Positions 13,151 to 23,670 of a stretch of DNA of 64,000 nt are shown one piece after another. The translations under genes were made by a program, and so were the position numbers. This DNA is from Paramacrobiotus metropolitanus. Its lineage: Eukaryota > Tardigrada > Eutardigrada > Parachela > Macrobiotidae. Under the pieces are notes generated by a model. That model made no database searches. It saw only the letters and a list, made by a program, of their open reading frames with translations, and was not told the origin of the DNA. Position 1 is the first letter of the stretch; each line of letters opens with the position of its first letter. The stretch lies in the NCBI RefSeq assembly GCF_019649055.1, contig NW_026570282.1:620001-684000 (forward strand), written 5' to 3'.

Positions 13151-14114
13151 AGAAAAATTAGTTGCAAAAATAATTTTTTACCAGAAATTTCGTTAATTTA
13201 TAAAATAGCCACATAAAAACTACCAAAGTATAAACGATGTGTAATACTTACCGTCAAAGTGACCGGAACCTCATTGGTTTTGGCTAAGAAAATGAATAAT
13301 TATCTTTCGTAAATCAGAATTAGATTAAAGTGTCACAGATAACTTTTAGGTGTATAGTTTTATGAAATTTATCACTTGCCGAAGTGCTTGATAGCGCACG
13401 AAATGCTTATCGAAATCTTTCGCTCGCAGTTTTGATAAAATACCTGTACGGTACGTAAACGGTAAACCATGCCTACTGCCACTGGGGATGGTTCAAAGAT
13501 TTACTGCTTTAATATATAATTACTGTTTGCATTCACGATCTATTGTGATTACTTCTGCCCATTCAAAATTTTAAAATATTAATTCGTCCTTACAATTGTT
13601 AGTTCAGCTTAACTGTCATACAATTTTTCTGTTGTTCCATTTCCGAGAAATTTTGCCAGATGCCCAGTTTTTACTGGAAGTTTGATCTCTGTATTCACCG
13701 TTTATCGTCTTGATGGATAATAATGATTGAGTGTTATTATTATTTTATGTATCTTTAAATTTGATAGAATTCTTTAAATCATACAGTACTGGTGATCGCA
13801 CTGCAGATCTGGAAAACCATTGCCGTAGTTGGCCGGCTGTGGCTGTGGTGTGTGAATGACCACGATATACCGCAATAAAAAAATGAGTTCATGACTTCAT
13901 ACAATCTTGGCGATATTTATCGCAAGCTATGTTGGCATAAAATTTTTATATGCCAACATAACATACATACTTGCATTCAAATCAGCATGCTTTCAGGACG
14001 AACATACCCCGATGGAAAATTTAACAGAACACAAAAACAGATTATAACTTTAAAGTAATATCACAGAAAAATCATAATTCGAACAAAATCAGTTCTGAAA
14101 ATTATAGCAGTTAA
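13151..14114. other. intergenic between the two SLC46 copies
   Basis: AT-rich spacer holding the promoter of copy 1 and the 3' end of copy 2. It contains a hairpin listed separately and no convincing exon. Confidence 0.4.
13929..13959. repeat. hairpin-forming inverted repeat
   Basis: Perfect 11-base arms, ATGTTGGCATA at 13929-13939 and TATGCCAACAT at 13949-13959, separated by nine A/T bases. It lies about 150 bases downstream of nothing coding on the plus strand and about 150 bases beyond the stop of SLC46 copy 2 on the upstream side of its 3' end. Confidence 0.6.
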
Positions 14115-16011
14115 TCACATTGTATAAGTTCTCTGGCTTTGGTACACCGATACAGCTTCTGCTTCAGGAACAATATTTCGCAACCCAATGTCAACAAAAC
14201 AGAAGCTGGCCAACGGAATGACCATGACGAACGCTTCTACAGCGAAAACAAAGCCGGGCCACCATGCTGCTGTTGTACTAAAAACTTCGACGAAGGCCAT
14301 GGCACTGAAGATCATACTAACCGACTGAATAATGCTGACGACCGAACTGATCTTGCCGACCTCGTCCTTCGCTACTAGACCAATTAGTGTTGATTGTAGA
14401 CAGATATAGAGCAACGGCCGTAAAACGCCTAACACAAGGCCAACATACACCATCCATGCTTTCGTTGACAGGGCGTAAGTAAAAACACATGCGATTCCCG
14501 ACATAGCCGCGATGATTCCCACGGTACTATCGCTGAGATGGAAAACCTTTTTGAACACCGGAATCGCTATGCTCAGAAAAATGCAGTTGATGATGCCTTG
14601 CGCCATGGCAAAGCGACCGTACTGTGTAATGCTCCAACTCAGTGGTGGGAAACGTAGAAATAGCTGCAGAACAGTTCCTTCCGCTGAAATACAGCAATTA
14701 TAGCATTATTTCGATTCATAAAGGTCATCGCTAACATAGTGATTGAAAGGGGTTGTCTGCTAGAAATCAATTTCAAACGCTTTACGAATAGCATCACTAC
14801 AAAGAAATGGTTTTCTAGGTAAAGATGCTTATTTTAAACTGCTAAGCCTAAGACTTAGTTACGTTCAACATGATTATTATGGAGTATAGCATAATGATTT
14901 TACGTGCTTACTTTCTATGCACATCATTGAGGCGGTATATCCAATCAAGCTGACAATAATCAGCAGCCGCCCACTATTCGCTCTTCTCTGGCGCAACATA
15001 GCCCAGTTATCTTTCAGGCTTTGCACTTCAAAGATTTGCAAAAACTTTGATTTCCTTGTCGCTTCTTCTTCTTTGGTAGTAAAGTTTGTATGATCCCGTA
15101 CAACGACTATCGTATACAGCAGTCCGGCCGCATGACACGCCAGATAGGCGTAAAATGGTGCCGCGTATCCGTACGCCTGCAGTAGATCGGTCCCGACCAA
15201 TTGTCCCATACTCAGACCAATACCCAGAAATCCAGAAAAAAGCGAAATAATCATGGCACGCGTGCGTTCGGTTGTGTAATCGCCGATGTAGCTGAGCGTG
15301 GACATCAAGAAAATCGTCCATCCACCAAATAATGAAGACACTACGGATGCAACGAGCAGATATCCCGCCCGTAGATGTTCAAGGTACGCGTAGGCCAACA
15401 GAAAGCCGGATGATATTACGCAGCCGAAAAAGGAACTCATCATGGGCATTTTGCGGCCAAAACGATCCGACCATGAACCAACAAACAACGAAAAGACGAT
15501 ACTGGGAATGCTGGATAGCAAACTGTTATACAACATGAAGTTGGCGGTTACACTCCGTACGCGATTACTCGCAGTCGCATCCACAGTAAGATTTTTGCAC
15601 AGGTCCCGATTGTAATGTAATTCGTTCTCGCAGACCTTAAAAAATTAATAATAACTATTATTTCCAAATGAAACACGAGTAGGTCTTTATGAAGGTTTTC
15701 GCCGGTTAAGGACGGATTATTATGCCTTATATAATTACCCTGTCTCTCATCAGCTCTGTGAAAACAGGGATAAATATTCCGGCTGCAAATCCAAAGAACA
15801 CTGCTAGGGGACATATCTGAACCCCACGGTTGCTGATAATTCTGCGAAATTTGGACTTTGGCTCAAAAGCGCTAAAGGGGTCGGCGGGTAACGGCTCCTT
15901 GCTGGTGACCGCCGCGACTAAAGCGTCTCCAAGAATATCCGGGATGAGTTGTTCATTGGATGTGCTCCCCACAGCTACGGTGGCATTTTTATCGTTCAGA
16001 AGTGCATCCAT
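14115..16011 (-). CDS. SLC46-type MFS transporter, copy 2
   Basis: Paralogue of the transporter at 11.0-13.2 kb and in the same orientation. Three minus-strand exons: 15739-16011 (ATG at 16011), 14912-15635 and 14115-14683; 521 residues. Exon 1 contains the cytoplasmic N-terminus and the whole of TM1 (PLAVFFGFAAGIFIPVF then TELMRDR). Exon 2 has paired cysteines in the first outer loop (VCENELHYNRDLC), the MFS loop FVGSWSDRFGRKMPM, and YIGDYTTERTRAM. Exon 3 completes TM7-12. The borders around VC and before QLF match those in copy 1, so copy 1 differs by the extra intron in TM1 and one in the last TM block. The acceptor before VC is AAG rather than CAG or TAG. Substrate unknown. Confidence 0.78.
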
Positions 16012-17869
16012 TTTTGAATGTTTGGGGAACGCTTAATTAAAAAGATATGTCGAAACTTTTTGATTTAGTTGAATTGAAGATTCTGGGACAATCAGCTGCA
16101 CACGCGCGTGCAGTTACACAACAATTCGGGTAATTAAATGTGGCAGTACATAGCTAGGTATTTTAAACCAGATAAGAGCATTAGAAACTCGTATGCTAAT
16201 AACTGATAAAATATCACACTTATCTACTGTGTTGTCTTTTACTGATATTATAATCGGTTTGCTAGAAGATTCAAGGCCGAACGTACAGATAATATTACAT
16301 GTTCTGACATACATAAAACAGATAGAGGAACAGAGGTCAGATATTTTGGATATGAGGAGATTACATCCGAACATATCGAAACTTAAGTAAATTCACATAA
16401 ATGTGTGGAACATTCTTTTAGCCATGAAAGGGCGTTTAAATCGGCATAAAAAAACTGATTAATTAAGAAGAAGCTCGATCCTATAAGAAATTGCTATCTT
16501 ACGAACTGCGCTCATTACTCCTACACCAAAAATACAGTAATACAAAAAGTAGCAAAGTACGTATAAGACAGATGGAGGTCTATATAAACAAGGTTTGAAT
16601 TTGAAATGTTTAAACCTAAAACCTATTGTGCAGTGCTACCGACCACTTATATTAATTGTGGTCCATGTTGCATATATCTAACCATGGTAAGAAAGATTTT
16701 GTAAGCAGCATCCATCGACCATCGGAGCATAACACTACCAGTATCATATTAAAAAACCAGTTTGACAACCCGATTCCGACAGTCTCTGCGCTGACCGCAA
16801 CTTTTTACGAGACCATCTTCGCAAACCTTAGCAAGGCTTCTGCGTTAGATTGTATTTTTGATAGACGCATGCGCTACAGCAGAAGAAAGGTAAAGAAGCA
16901 GCTGATCACAATATTCTTCTACGGAATTTGCTGACTACTATTACTTCTTTCTTTCTCCCACACTTGCCACCGCGCCCATTTTTTGTATGCGACAGTGCAC
17001 TTTTATTTTGCATTCGTTTATGTACATTTTCAGGTGTGCAGTTTACCGGTTAGGTAGATTTAAGTAGTATGGACAAGATTCTATTAACAATAAGTACTTG
17101 TACTTTGAATGTGACTGACCGATCACTTCAAAATTTTAACACGGAATTCAGGGCTTTCTTTGTAGACTGGCAAGTGAAAGCGCAACGTGCTGCAGTAAAG
17201 TAATCCGATACACGCCTGACATTTTCAGAAAAGCATGTTTAAATAATTAAACCTTTCTAGACACGGCGCGCAATGCGTTAAACAATTAAAGCTAAAATTA
17301 ATAACCAATACACGCCGTTTTTACCGTTATTATACCTTGTAAGGGTAGATATCCTCAAGGATCATTGTCAAACTAAAAGAACTTATCTAGAAATTGTCTT
17401 GCACACTTTCATTTCATTATACCAAAAACAGAGTTACGCTATGCATTTATTTTCGAAAGCTGCTGACTAACTCAGTATTGACAATCAATCAATTAAACTT
17501 GAATGTTCATAATTCAGTGTGCAAGGCGACGTCAAGTGCATAGGACGATAGCAGAGCGTTCGATTTGTTTTCAACTGACATTGTTGTTCTCGAAGCGCGG
17601 ACGCATCCACTATAAAAAGAGTGCAATCCTCAAAAAGTTACGTAATATCAAGCACTTAATGCGCATCTACCAATTTTTATTGGGGAGTTCATTCAACGTG
17701 TGATGCAACTGGTTACGTCCAGTTTAATTTTCAGTTGCTAGTCCAATTACTTGTTAGTATCGTTATCACTAGTGACACAGAGACAGCTGAAAACCGGTAG
17801 GAAAAGTGTTTTAAATTATTCCCAAACAGGAATCTTTTGCTTACCATTTCCGGCGAAATTTATCAGAAA
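16012..17869. other. intergenic region
   Basis: Holds the promoter of SLC46 copy 2 (left) and of the small peptide gene (right). A plus-strand open frame of 92 codons at 16656-16934 has no recognisable features and I do not count it as a gene. TATAAAAA at 17611-17618 could be a promoter element if the peptide gene has a 5' UTR of about 200 bases. Confidence 0.35.
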
Positions 17870-18529
17870 ATGATAAAAAATTTTTTTGCTTTGCTGTTGG
17901 CCATATCCTTCCTCCTGTGCCTCGCAGGTAAAAATGATACCTTTGTCAATTTTCTTGCATTAATAGCGTTTGTTAACCGTTAGGTTGTTCGGAAAATCCT
18001 ACCATAGTTATTCGATTCTGTCTGTCTTCGGTTCTTACCCTTGTTAGGGTGGCAAGATATATTATTTAATTTTTAGCTAATTTTTCTAAAAGTGTAATTA
18101 TATAAAATATGAATCTATGATAGTGCATTATTGCATACGAAGTGCCTTCATGCGATTCCGCTTTGTCTCTTTGCGATATTAAATTGAAAATGTTCCATGA
18201 CTGTTGTGCAGAATACTGAATTGTACATACAGCCGAACAAACATTACAGTAGTAATGCAATACCTTTACAGCCGAACTGAATACTGAATTGTACATACAG
18301 CCGAACAAACATTACAGTAGTAATGCCTTTGTTTTCAGGCGCTCAAAATCCCCCTGCTCCGGCTCCAGCACCAGCACCAGCGCCACCGCCACCAGTAGTG
18401 GCACAAATAAAAAATGTTAACGATCAGATTTTGTTTACAACAACCAAGATGCCGGGCGATAGCGGAAACAATATGCCTGCTTGGTTCAAACTATTATCGA
18501 ACAAAGATTCGAGCCAACAGAGGCGGTAG
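17870..18529 (+). CDS. small secreted Pro/Ala-rich peptide precursor
   Basis: Two exons, 17870-17927 and 18339-18529, in phase; 82 residues. Exon 1 is a clean signal peptide (MIKNFFALLLAISFLLCLAG). Exon 2 begins with a run alternating Pro and Ala and then Pro-Pro (PAPAPAPAPPPP), then a roughly 45-residue polar tail with FTTTKMPGDS and MPAWFKLL, ending QQRR. No cysteines, so it is not a disulfide-stabilised toxin or defensin. It may be a secreted peptide hormone, an antimicrobial peptide or a cuticular component; none can be chosen from sequence. The 411-base intron carries a 48-base direct duplication just before the acceptor. Confidence 0.6.
18211..18326. repeat. 48-base direct repeat inside an intron
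   Basis: Two identical 48-base copies, 18211-18258 and 18279-18326, starting GAATACTGAATTGTACATAC, are separated by 20 bases. The second copy ends 12 bases before the 3' splice site of the peptide gene. Identity of the copies implies a recent duplication. Confidence 0.85.
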
Positions 18530-18843
18530 TGCATAGTTGCGCACAATTTTTACTGGTTCTCATTGTCAGCAATGATTTTCTCATTGTCAGCAGTAATGCG
18601 TTATTGCTCAAATTCAGGGTATCGTTGTTGACAGTTGCTGTACTAGTCAAGTGTAAGTCGATGATGCGCAGAACGAAGATAATAAAATAGCTCTGGCAAA
18701 AATACCTATATCATTGGAAAATACAATTATAAAAAAACAACAAACTGTGAGAAGCCGGGAAAAAAATGCCGGCAAATGTGCTGGTGTATGTAGCTGGCTC
18801 ACATTATTGTTCGACCAGTTATCTTACAGAGCTGTATGAGTGA
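18530..18843. other. intergenic, convergent 3' ends
   Basis: Spacer between the peptide gene (+) and the CFAP161-like gene (-). AATAAAATAG at about 18680 could serve as a plus-strand poly(A) signal. Nothing else seen. Confidence 0.4.
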
Positions 18844-20465
18844 TCACAACCTTTCCACGTTTTCAAAATGTTTCGGACTGGGTTTTTCATCAATACAGTG
18901 TAACTGATGGTTATACCATCCTTCGGGAAAGGATCCCTGCGCAGTTGGCTCCTTGTCCACATTGAACCCAACTAAATTTCGATTTGCCTGCACGGGTTCT
19001 GTTTTGCTTATTTCACCTGCAAGTAATACTTTTGCAGTATGTCCAAAATTGCGTTTTGTCGAATATACATATATGAATATTCATTCTGTCTCTAAAATTA
19101 GTAATTGGTACCGATTTGGTTTTCCAAATCTCTGCGAAATTTCTGCTCTGTATCAGTATCATCTTTCCAAGGAGGAACAGAAATTATACGCAGTTTAAAC
19201 CGTGCACTGTTTGTTTCCGGTCGCCCACGACCAAAATCAGTATCGCATACCATCAAGTATTCGTTTCCATAAGGAGTTCTTAAAGGAACACAGGTTTTAT
19301 CTGAACCTAAACGTATGTATGGCAAATGAAAGTAGATTAGCTTAGGCAACTCACTTGAAACGCTTCTTAAAATGCACTGTCAAGCATCTTCCGGTCAGAA
19401 CATGTATCAAAACGATAGGCTGGCGGGACTGCATAGGATATAAAACATGAAATAAATGCCTTGGACTGTGTATAAACCTTATACAGCATATACATGGCAA
19501 CGAAGGCATGATAACACATCAATTTAAACTCAGCAAATTTTGTGTCTGTGGTAGCTGTCTTTACATCGACAAATTCATTTTCCATAATCGGATGCAGCTC
19601 TCGGTTGATACACTGTAGCTTCCATAAGGAGTTCCTGGTAGGGAAAGGATGTAGCCACACAGTCGGCTTCCGGTGCTCGAGATTAACATCGTACGTGCAT
19701 TCCGGACCGCTTGTCAGTTTCCACTAAGTTAGTAAATGGCAATATAACAATTGTCGCATAGATTTTAAGCTCTTGACTAATCCATTCCCCTATCTGTGGA
19801 TACTGTATATACCTCCATTCCGTGCCAGTTCATCAAACTTGTCAAAAATATGGCTTGTCCATAACGTACACGTTGGGTTTGTGGCGGATAATTCCGGTTA
19901 TCTGCGCTTTTTAGAAAAATATTACATGGTGCCCTCTGTCAGTGGGCTTTTCAGTTTTGAAAAACAGATACGAACTTGCAATATGAATGACCATAATCGC
20001 ATACTATTACTGGATGCATATAGAATATTGAAATTATATAACATGAACTCATTAATAATACTAACACTAATGTATTCTGCATATAACAGGGTTTAATTTT
20101 ATAGTGATGCGAGCACTATGGTCAGTTTAGTGAAAATCTATTCGGCCGCAAACGCAAATATGACAATAAATTAGATAAAAGTCCTGACATTTTGGCTTGA
20201 AATTAATTATACGAGTGTGTAGCTTTAACTTACAGTACGTATAATATACTTATAATATGCTATTACGTCGGGCTTATCTACACCCGCATGTGTATGAGAA
20301 TAATCAACACACGTACCTTTTAATAACAAAAACGCTCCTAGCCATTGGTCTATCATCCTCACCGGCGTATGCGTATGCCATTCCCGACATCTGAGATTGC
20401 TCAGACATGTCAATGACAAGAGCAGGCTTTTCTTCCGTTCCTGTTCTGCTGGATGGCGGCACCAT
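18844..20465 (-). CDS. CFAP161-like protein
   Basis: Six minus-strand exons with consistent phase: 20317-20465 (ATG), 19813-19906, 19565-19723, 19355-19376, 19112-19306, 18844-19016; 263 residues. Order of features: a polar N-terminus, then QRVRYGQAIFLTSLMNWHG near residue 60, WKLQCI near 113, and TPYGNEYLMVCDTDFGRGRP near 150, followed by NSARFKLRIISVPPW. This order and spacing resemble the CFAP161 family of cilium microtubule inner proteins (RYGQ..., NCWQ..., FGKE...V, NHWML). No signal peptide or TM segment. One exon is only 22 bases. The resemblance is remote and from memory, so a ciliary role is an inference; sperm or sensory cilia would be the place to look. Confidence 0.5.
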
Positions 20466-20492
20466 CCCGGAGCATGTAAAATGAATAGCATC

Positions 20493-20506
20493 CTCTATAT
20501 ATAAGA
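20493..20506 (-). promoter_or_regulatory. TATA box of the CFAP161-like gene
   Basis: On the minus strand the sequence reads CTTATATATAGAGG, 28 to 41 bases before the ATG at 20465, which implies a very short 5' UTR. It also lies between this gene and the small gene upstream. Confidence 0.45.
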
Positions 20507-20574
20507 ATCCATCATCACGATGTCCGGTCTCTGCAAACTAACACGCACTCGGTCTCCGTTAATTCTTTGATTTT

Positions 20575-21000
20575 TTAGACAAGCAACCGGGATGCTTTTT
20601 TCTTGTAGCACTGCAATGTTTTAAAAATGCCATGTACTACAGCACTGTTTTACTTCACGAGTGCAATCTCCCCTCAGCTTACGACACGCTTGGAATCGGA
20701 GAAGGCTTTCGCTCGACGGGCAGCAGCTCTCTTCGCCGGAGTGATCTCTCTTTCAAACATCTCCAAATCCTCCGACAGAGCTCTCCGCTCCAACCAGTTA
20801 CCGTTTAGGGTTAAAGGACCGTACATCTGGGATGGTCGGGGAATGTCTACATATGGGAAGACACCATAGGTCATGAGCTCTGAATTCCGTCTCCTAAGAC
20901 TATGTGTCACTATGCCTGTTCAGGCTATAGAAAATCCATCTTGCCACAGCAGTTAAACCTTCTTACCCCACAGTTGGCTTGGTGGAGAGTAGGGATCCAT
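20575..21000 (-). CDS. small 88-residue protein of unknown function
   Basis: Three minus-strand exons: 20967-21000 (ATG at 21000), 20683-20879 and 20575-20610, in phase. The product starts MDPYSPPSQLWELMTYGVF and continues with PRPSQMYGPLTLNGNWLERR, an acidic-hydrophobic helix (ALSEDLEMFERE) and a basic Ala/Lys/Arg tail. No cysteines, signal or TM. Its short Pro/Tyr/Gly-rich start and GNW motif recall small axonemal microtubule inner proteins, but I cannot name a family. It sits 110 bases upstream of the CFAP161-like start on the same strand. The last exon uses a strong donor (GTAAGC) at the end of exon 2; without that splice the protein would simply end two residues later. Confidence 0.5.
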
Positions 21001-22037
21001 TTCCGTCAGACTGTTACGAGTATTAATTAAAAGTAGAATGCTGAAGTGTTTGAACTGCCTCTAGGCTAAGCTAATCAGAGTCGGTAGAGAGAGATAGTGT
21101 GGAACATTATTTTTAACAAAGCTAAACATGCAGGGGTAAATGTAGCCATGTAGGTCTGTACTTGATATTTCAGAACAGTTTACAAATGTACTCGTTCGGT
21201 TACGGCTAAATATCGTGATCGGACTACAGCTGTAGGTTTTGCGATTCCCATAGGAACAACATTAAGTATGATTACGCTTCCTGTAATGACAATCGTGTTT
21301 ATCGTCGGCAGACGGCAGACTTATGGACAGTACAGCAGATTAGCTTACGACAGACATATAAATAATGGAACATTTGTATATTTTGAAGTACTGTACTTGA
21401 TGCGGATAATTTTTATCCGGCTGCAGATCTTTTACCACTACTTACTTCATAGTGTATAAATGTTTAATTTGCGTTTATAGACTCAGGGCGGTTTGCTCTT
21501 CGTCCGTTAGTGTACTGCAAAAAGGAATTCGAAAGACTACACACCTTAAAATTTCCCGCGATCTATGTGTATTTTTTGTACTATAGCTCGCCCATAAGCT
21601 TATTTAATACTTTAAAGTACAGACTGTACAGTACTTACCGCTACTGTGGTGTGTTAATTTTAATTCTAAGTGAAAAAGTGTGCAAAGTATATATTGAAAG
21701 CACAAACTCACAAGCTACCACAAATCGACAGTCCACTGTTTTTGTTTATACGTATTCTGTTGTTACATCTGTTTTTTGTTGGCATTGCTGAAGTTGTTGG
21801 TCGTTTATTAAAGGGGGCAGGCGAACTTGCGCCCAAATCTTCCAGTTCTGGCAACATTACGATCATGTTTTTCATGCCGAAAAAATAATTTATTTATCAT
21901 GGCATGTTTCTTGCAAGTTGAATTAGGTCCAATAAATTCCGTCTAAAACACAGGCTAGCTAGCCTAGGTTTATTTTTTTCCGGAGAAAAAATAGCAGACA
22001 GACATAAAAGTTGTGACGATCCCATCAAAAACGTCCA
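21001..22037. other. intergenic region
   Basis: AT-rich, with overlapping short open frames in several phases but none with splice support or recognisable composition. Confidence 0.4.
21969..21974 (-). promoter_or_regulatory. poly(A) signal
   Basis: TTTATT on the plus strand (AATAAA on the minus) lies 64 bases beyond the stop codon of the intronless secreted-protein gene. Confidence 0.5.
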
Positions 22038-22697
22038 CTAGATCTTACGGTCAATCATATCAGCGTCAGAGTGATCGTGTTTGCCGGGTTTATGCCCATG
22101 ATGAGGTTTATGATCGGGTTCATCGTGGTGAGGCTTGCCTGGTTTATCTCCGTGGGGCTTGCCTCCGTGGGGAGCGTGATGCGGACGGCCGTGTGACAAA
22201 TGTTCCGGCTTGGGGTGACCTTTACCCGGCTTCTTGTCGTCGCAGTCCGAAGATTCCGAGGACGATGATTCGCTGCTGGATTCTTCCGACCGCGAGTCGT
22301 CATGCTTACCGGGCTTGCCGGGCTTATGGGGCCGATTGGGACGGGGACGGCGGCTGGGTCGGGATGGGCGGAATGTCGACGAATCGGTATTGTTGCTGCT
22401 AGGTGTACTGACCGCCTCCCCGGTGGAGTTGCCAGTGGGCGACAGCGTCGAGGCTTCCACGGGCTCGTTGCTACTGCCACTGTCCACTTCCTCCGTGGTC
22501 AACACTTCATCGGTAGAGTCGTCAGTGGTGGACAGTTCCTCGGCCGTGACCGACGTGGCGTTCTCGACGGTGTCATCGGTTGTGCTCAGATCAACGGTGG
22601 TATCGGTGACACTGGTGCTGCTGTCGGTGGTGCTCGAGTTCTGAGCAAACACGGACACTGCCAACAGTGCCAATCCCAGGGCGAGAAAAGCCTTCAT
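22038..22697 (-). CDS. secreted mucin-like / His-Lys-Pro-rich protein
   Basis: Single-exon gene, 219 residues, ATG at 22697; an in-frame upstream start was rejected because this ATG opens a textbook signal peptide (MKAFLALGLALLAVSVFAQ). The mature protein has two halves. Residues 20-120 are Thr/Ser/Asp/Glu-rich with several sequons, like a mucin domain. After a basic Pro/Arg hinge (RPSRPSRRPRPNRPHKPGK) comes a Ser/Glu block, one Cys, and about 70 residues rich in His, Lys, Pro, Gly and Asp (for example PHHAPHGGKPHGDKPGKPHH). Such His/Asp-rich tails often bind metal ions. Base composition is much more GC-rich than its surroundings. A lineage-specific secretion, matrix or gland protein is the most cautious reading. 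Confidence 0.75.
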   Translation of the reverse strand: MKAFLALGLALLAVSVFAQNSSTTDSSTSVTDTTVDLSTTDDTVENATSVTAEELSTTDDSTDEVLTTEEVDSGSSNEPVEASTLSPTGNSTGEAVSTPSSNNTDSSTFRPSRPSRRPRPNRPHKPGKPGKHDDSRSEESSSESSSSESSDCDDKKPGKGHPKPEHLSHGRPHHAPHGGKPHGDKPGKPHHDEPDHKPHHGHKPGKHDHSDADMIDRKI

Positions 22698-22772
22698 TGT
22701 AATGCTGTGGCAGAGTAAAACAATAGCGTGCAACAACCAAATGTACAATGGGAAATCTTGAAAACTTTATCT

Positions 22773-22782
22773 CTTTTATATA
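22773..22782 (-). promoter_or_regulatory. TATA box of the secreted-protein gene
   Basis: The minus strand reads TATATAAAAG, 76-85 bases before the ATG, placing transcription start roughly 45-50 bases before the ATG. A strong, canonical TATA suits a tissue-specific, highly expressed secretion gene. Confidence 0.6.
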
Positions 22783-23670
22783 GTGCTGCGCTCGCTCAGT
22801 GTGGAAAAAATCACGGATCATGGGTGAAACGTCGCATGGAAAATATGTGCAATTGTCACAGGTAAGGTGTCAAATGTCATGTTTTGCATGGAAAATGTGC
22901 ATGTTCCTGTTGCTTCACGGGCAATACTCCCCAAAAACTGATGTGCTCACGTTTTTTCGAAATACGGCCGTAGTCGTAATTTGCATTCGAGTGCACTTTT
23001 CCTAAAGTATTTGCGCAGTACCGCCAACGCAAAGACAGTCGACCAGCCCAGTAATTCTAAAAATTGTTACGTATTAGAGCAGAGCATCGTATTGTACAAA
23101 ACTGAAACATCATTATTATGTGTAAATTGTATGTGTGTATAGCTCTTGATTTCTACAAGGCAAGAATTTTTTCAACGACCGGGAAAGCTGAAGATTACTA
23201 AGTCTTTTTTGTCATTTTCTGTGATATTTGGTTATCAACGTACGAGTGCAAATCAATCAACGATTCTTGATTGTGTATTACTGTTTTCGTGGTATCAGAG
23301 TTTTTCTTCCTTTATGCTTATGTTCATCAGTGCCTACGTACGGACAAGCAGAACTCAATATAAGTGTGTATATACAATAAGTTTTATTGTGTTGAAACGG
23401 AAATAATTTGGGTTCTGGAATATATATGTAGCTTGCGACGCTGCTTATTAGTCTCTTTCCGGCAAACCGTAGAAACTACCGTAGAAATTGCTTAATATTT
23501 TATAGCACGTTGCTGGTGGGATTCGTATTTGCTTCACGTACAATACACAGCACAATGATAATACGTGTAACAATGTTACGTATAAAGTACAAATCTAAAT
23601 TAATAGAGCCGTTACAGCGGTCTGCGGATTACAGCATTAATGCAAAAACCGGATTTATGTACTGCAGCTG
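22783..23670. other. intergenic region
   Basis: Upstream region of the secreted-protein gene and 3' flank of the kinase gene. No exon seen. Confidence 0.4.

Noticed and set aside
16656-16934. 92-codon plus-strand frame
   Set aside because: No features and no neighbours to splice with; typical chance frame in this composition.
22055-22718. Long open frames on the other frames and strand of the secreted mucin-like gene
   Set aside because: They arise from the biased, GC-rich repeat composition; only the frame with a signal peptide and TATA box is sensible.
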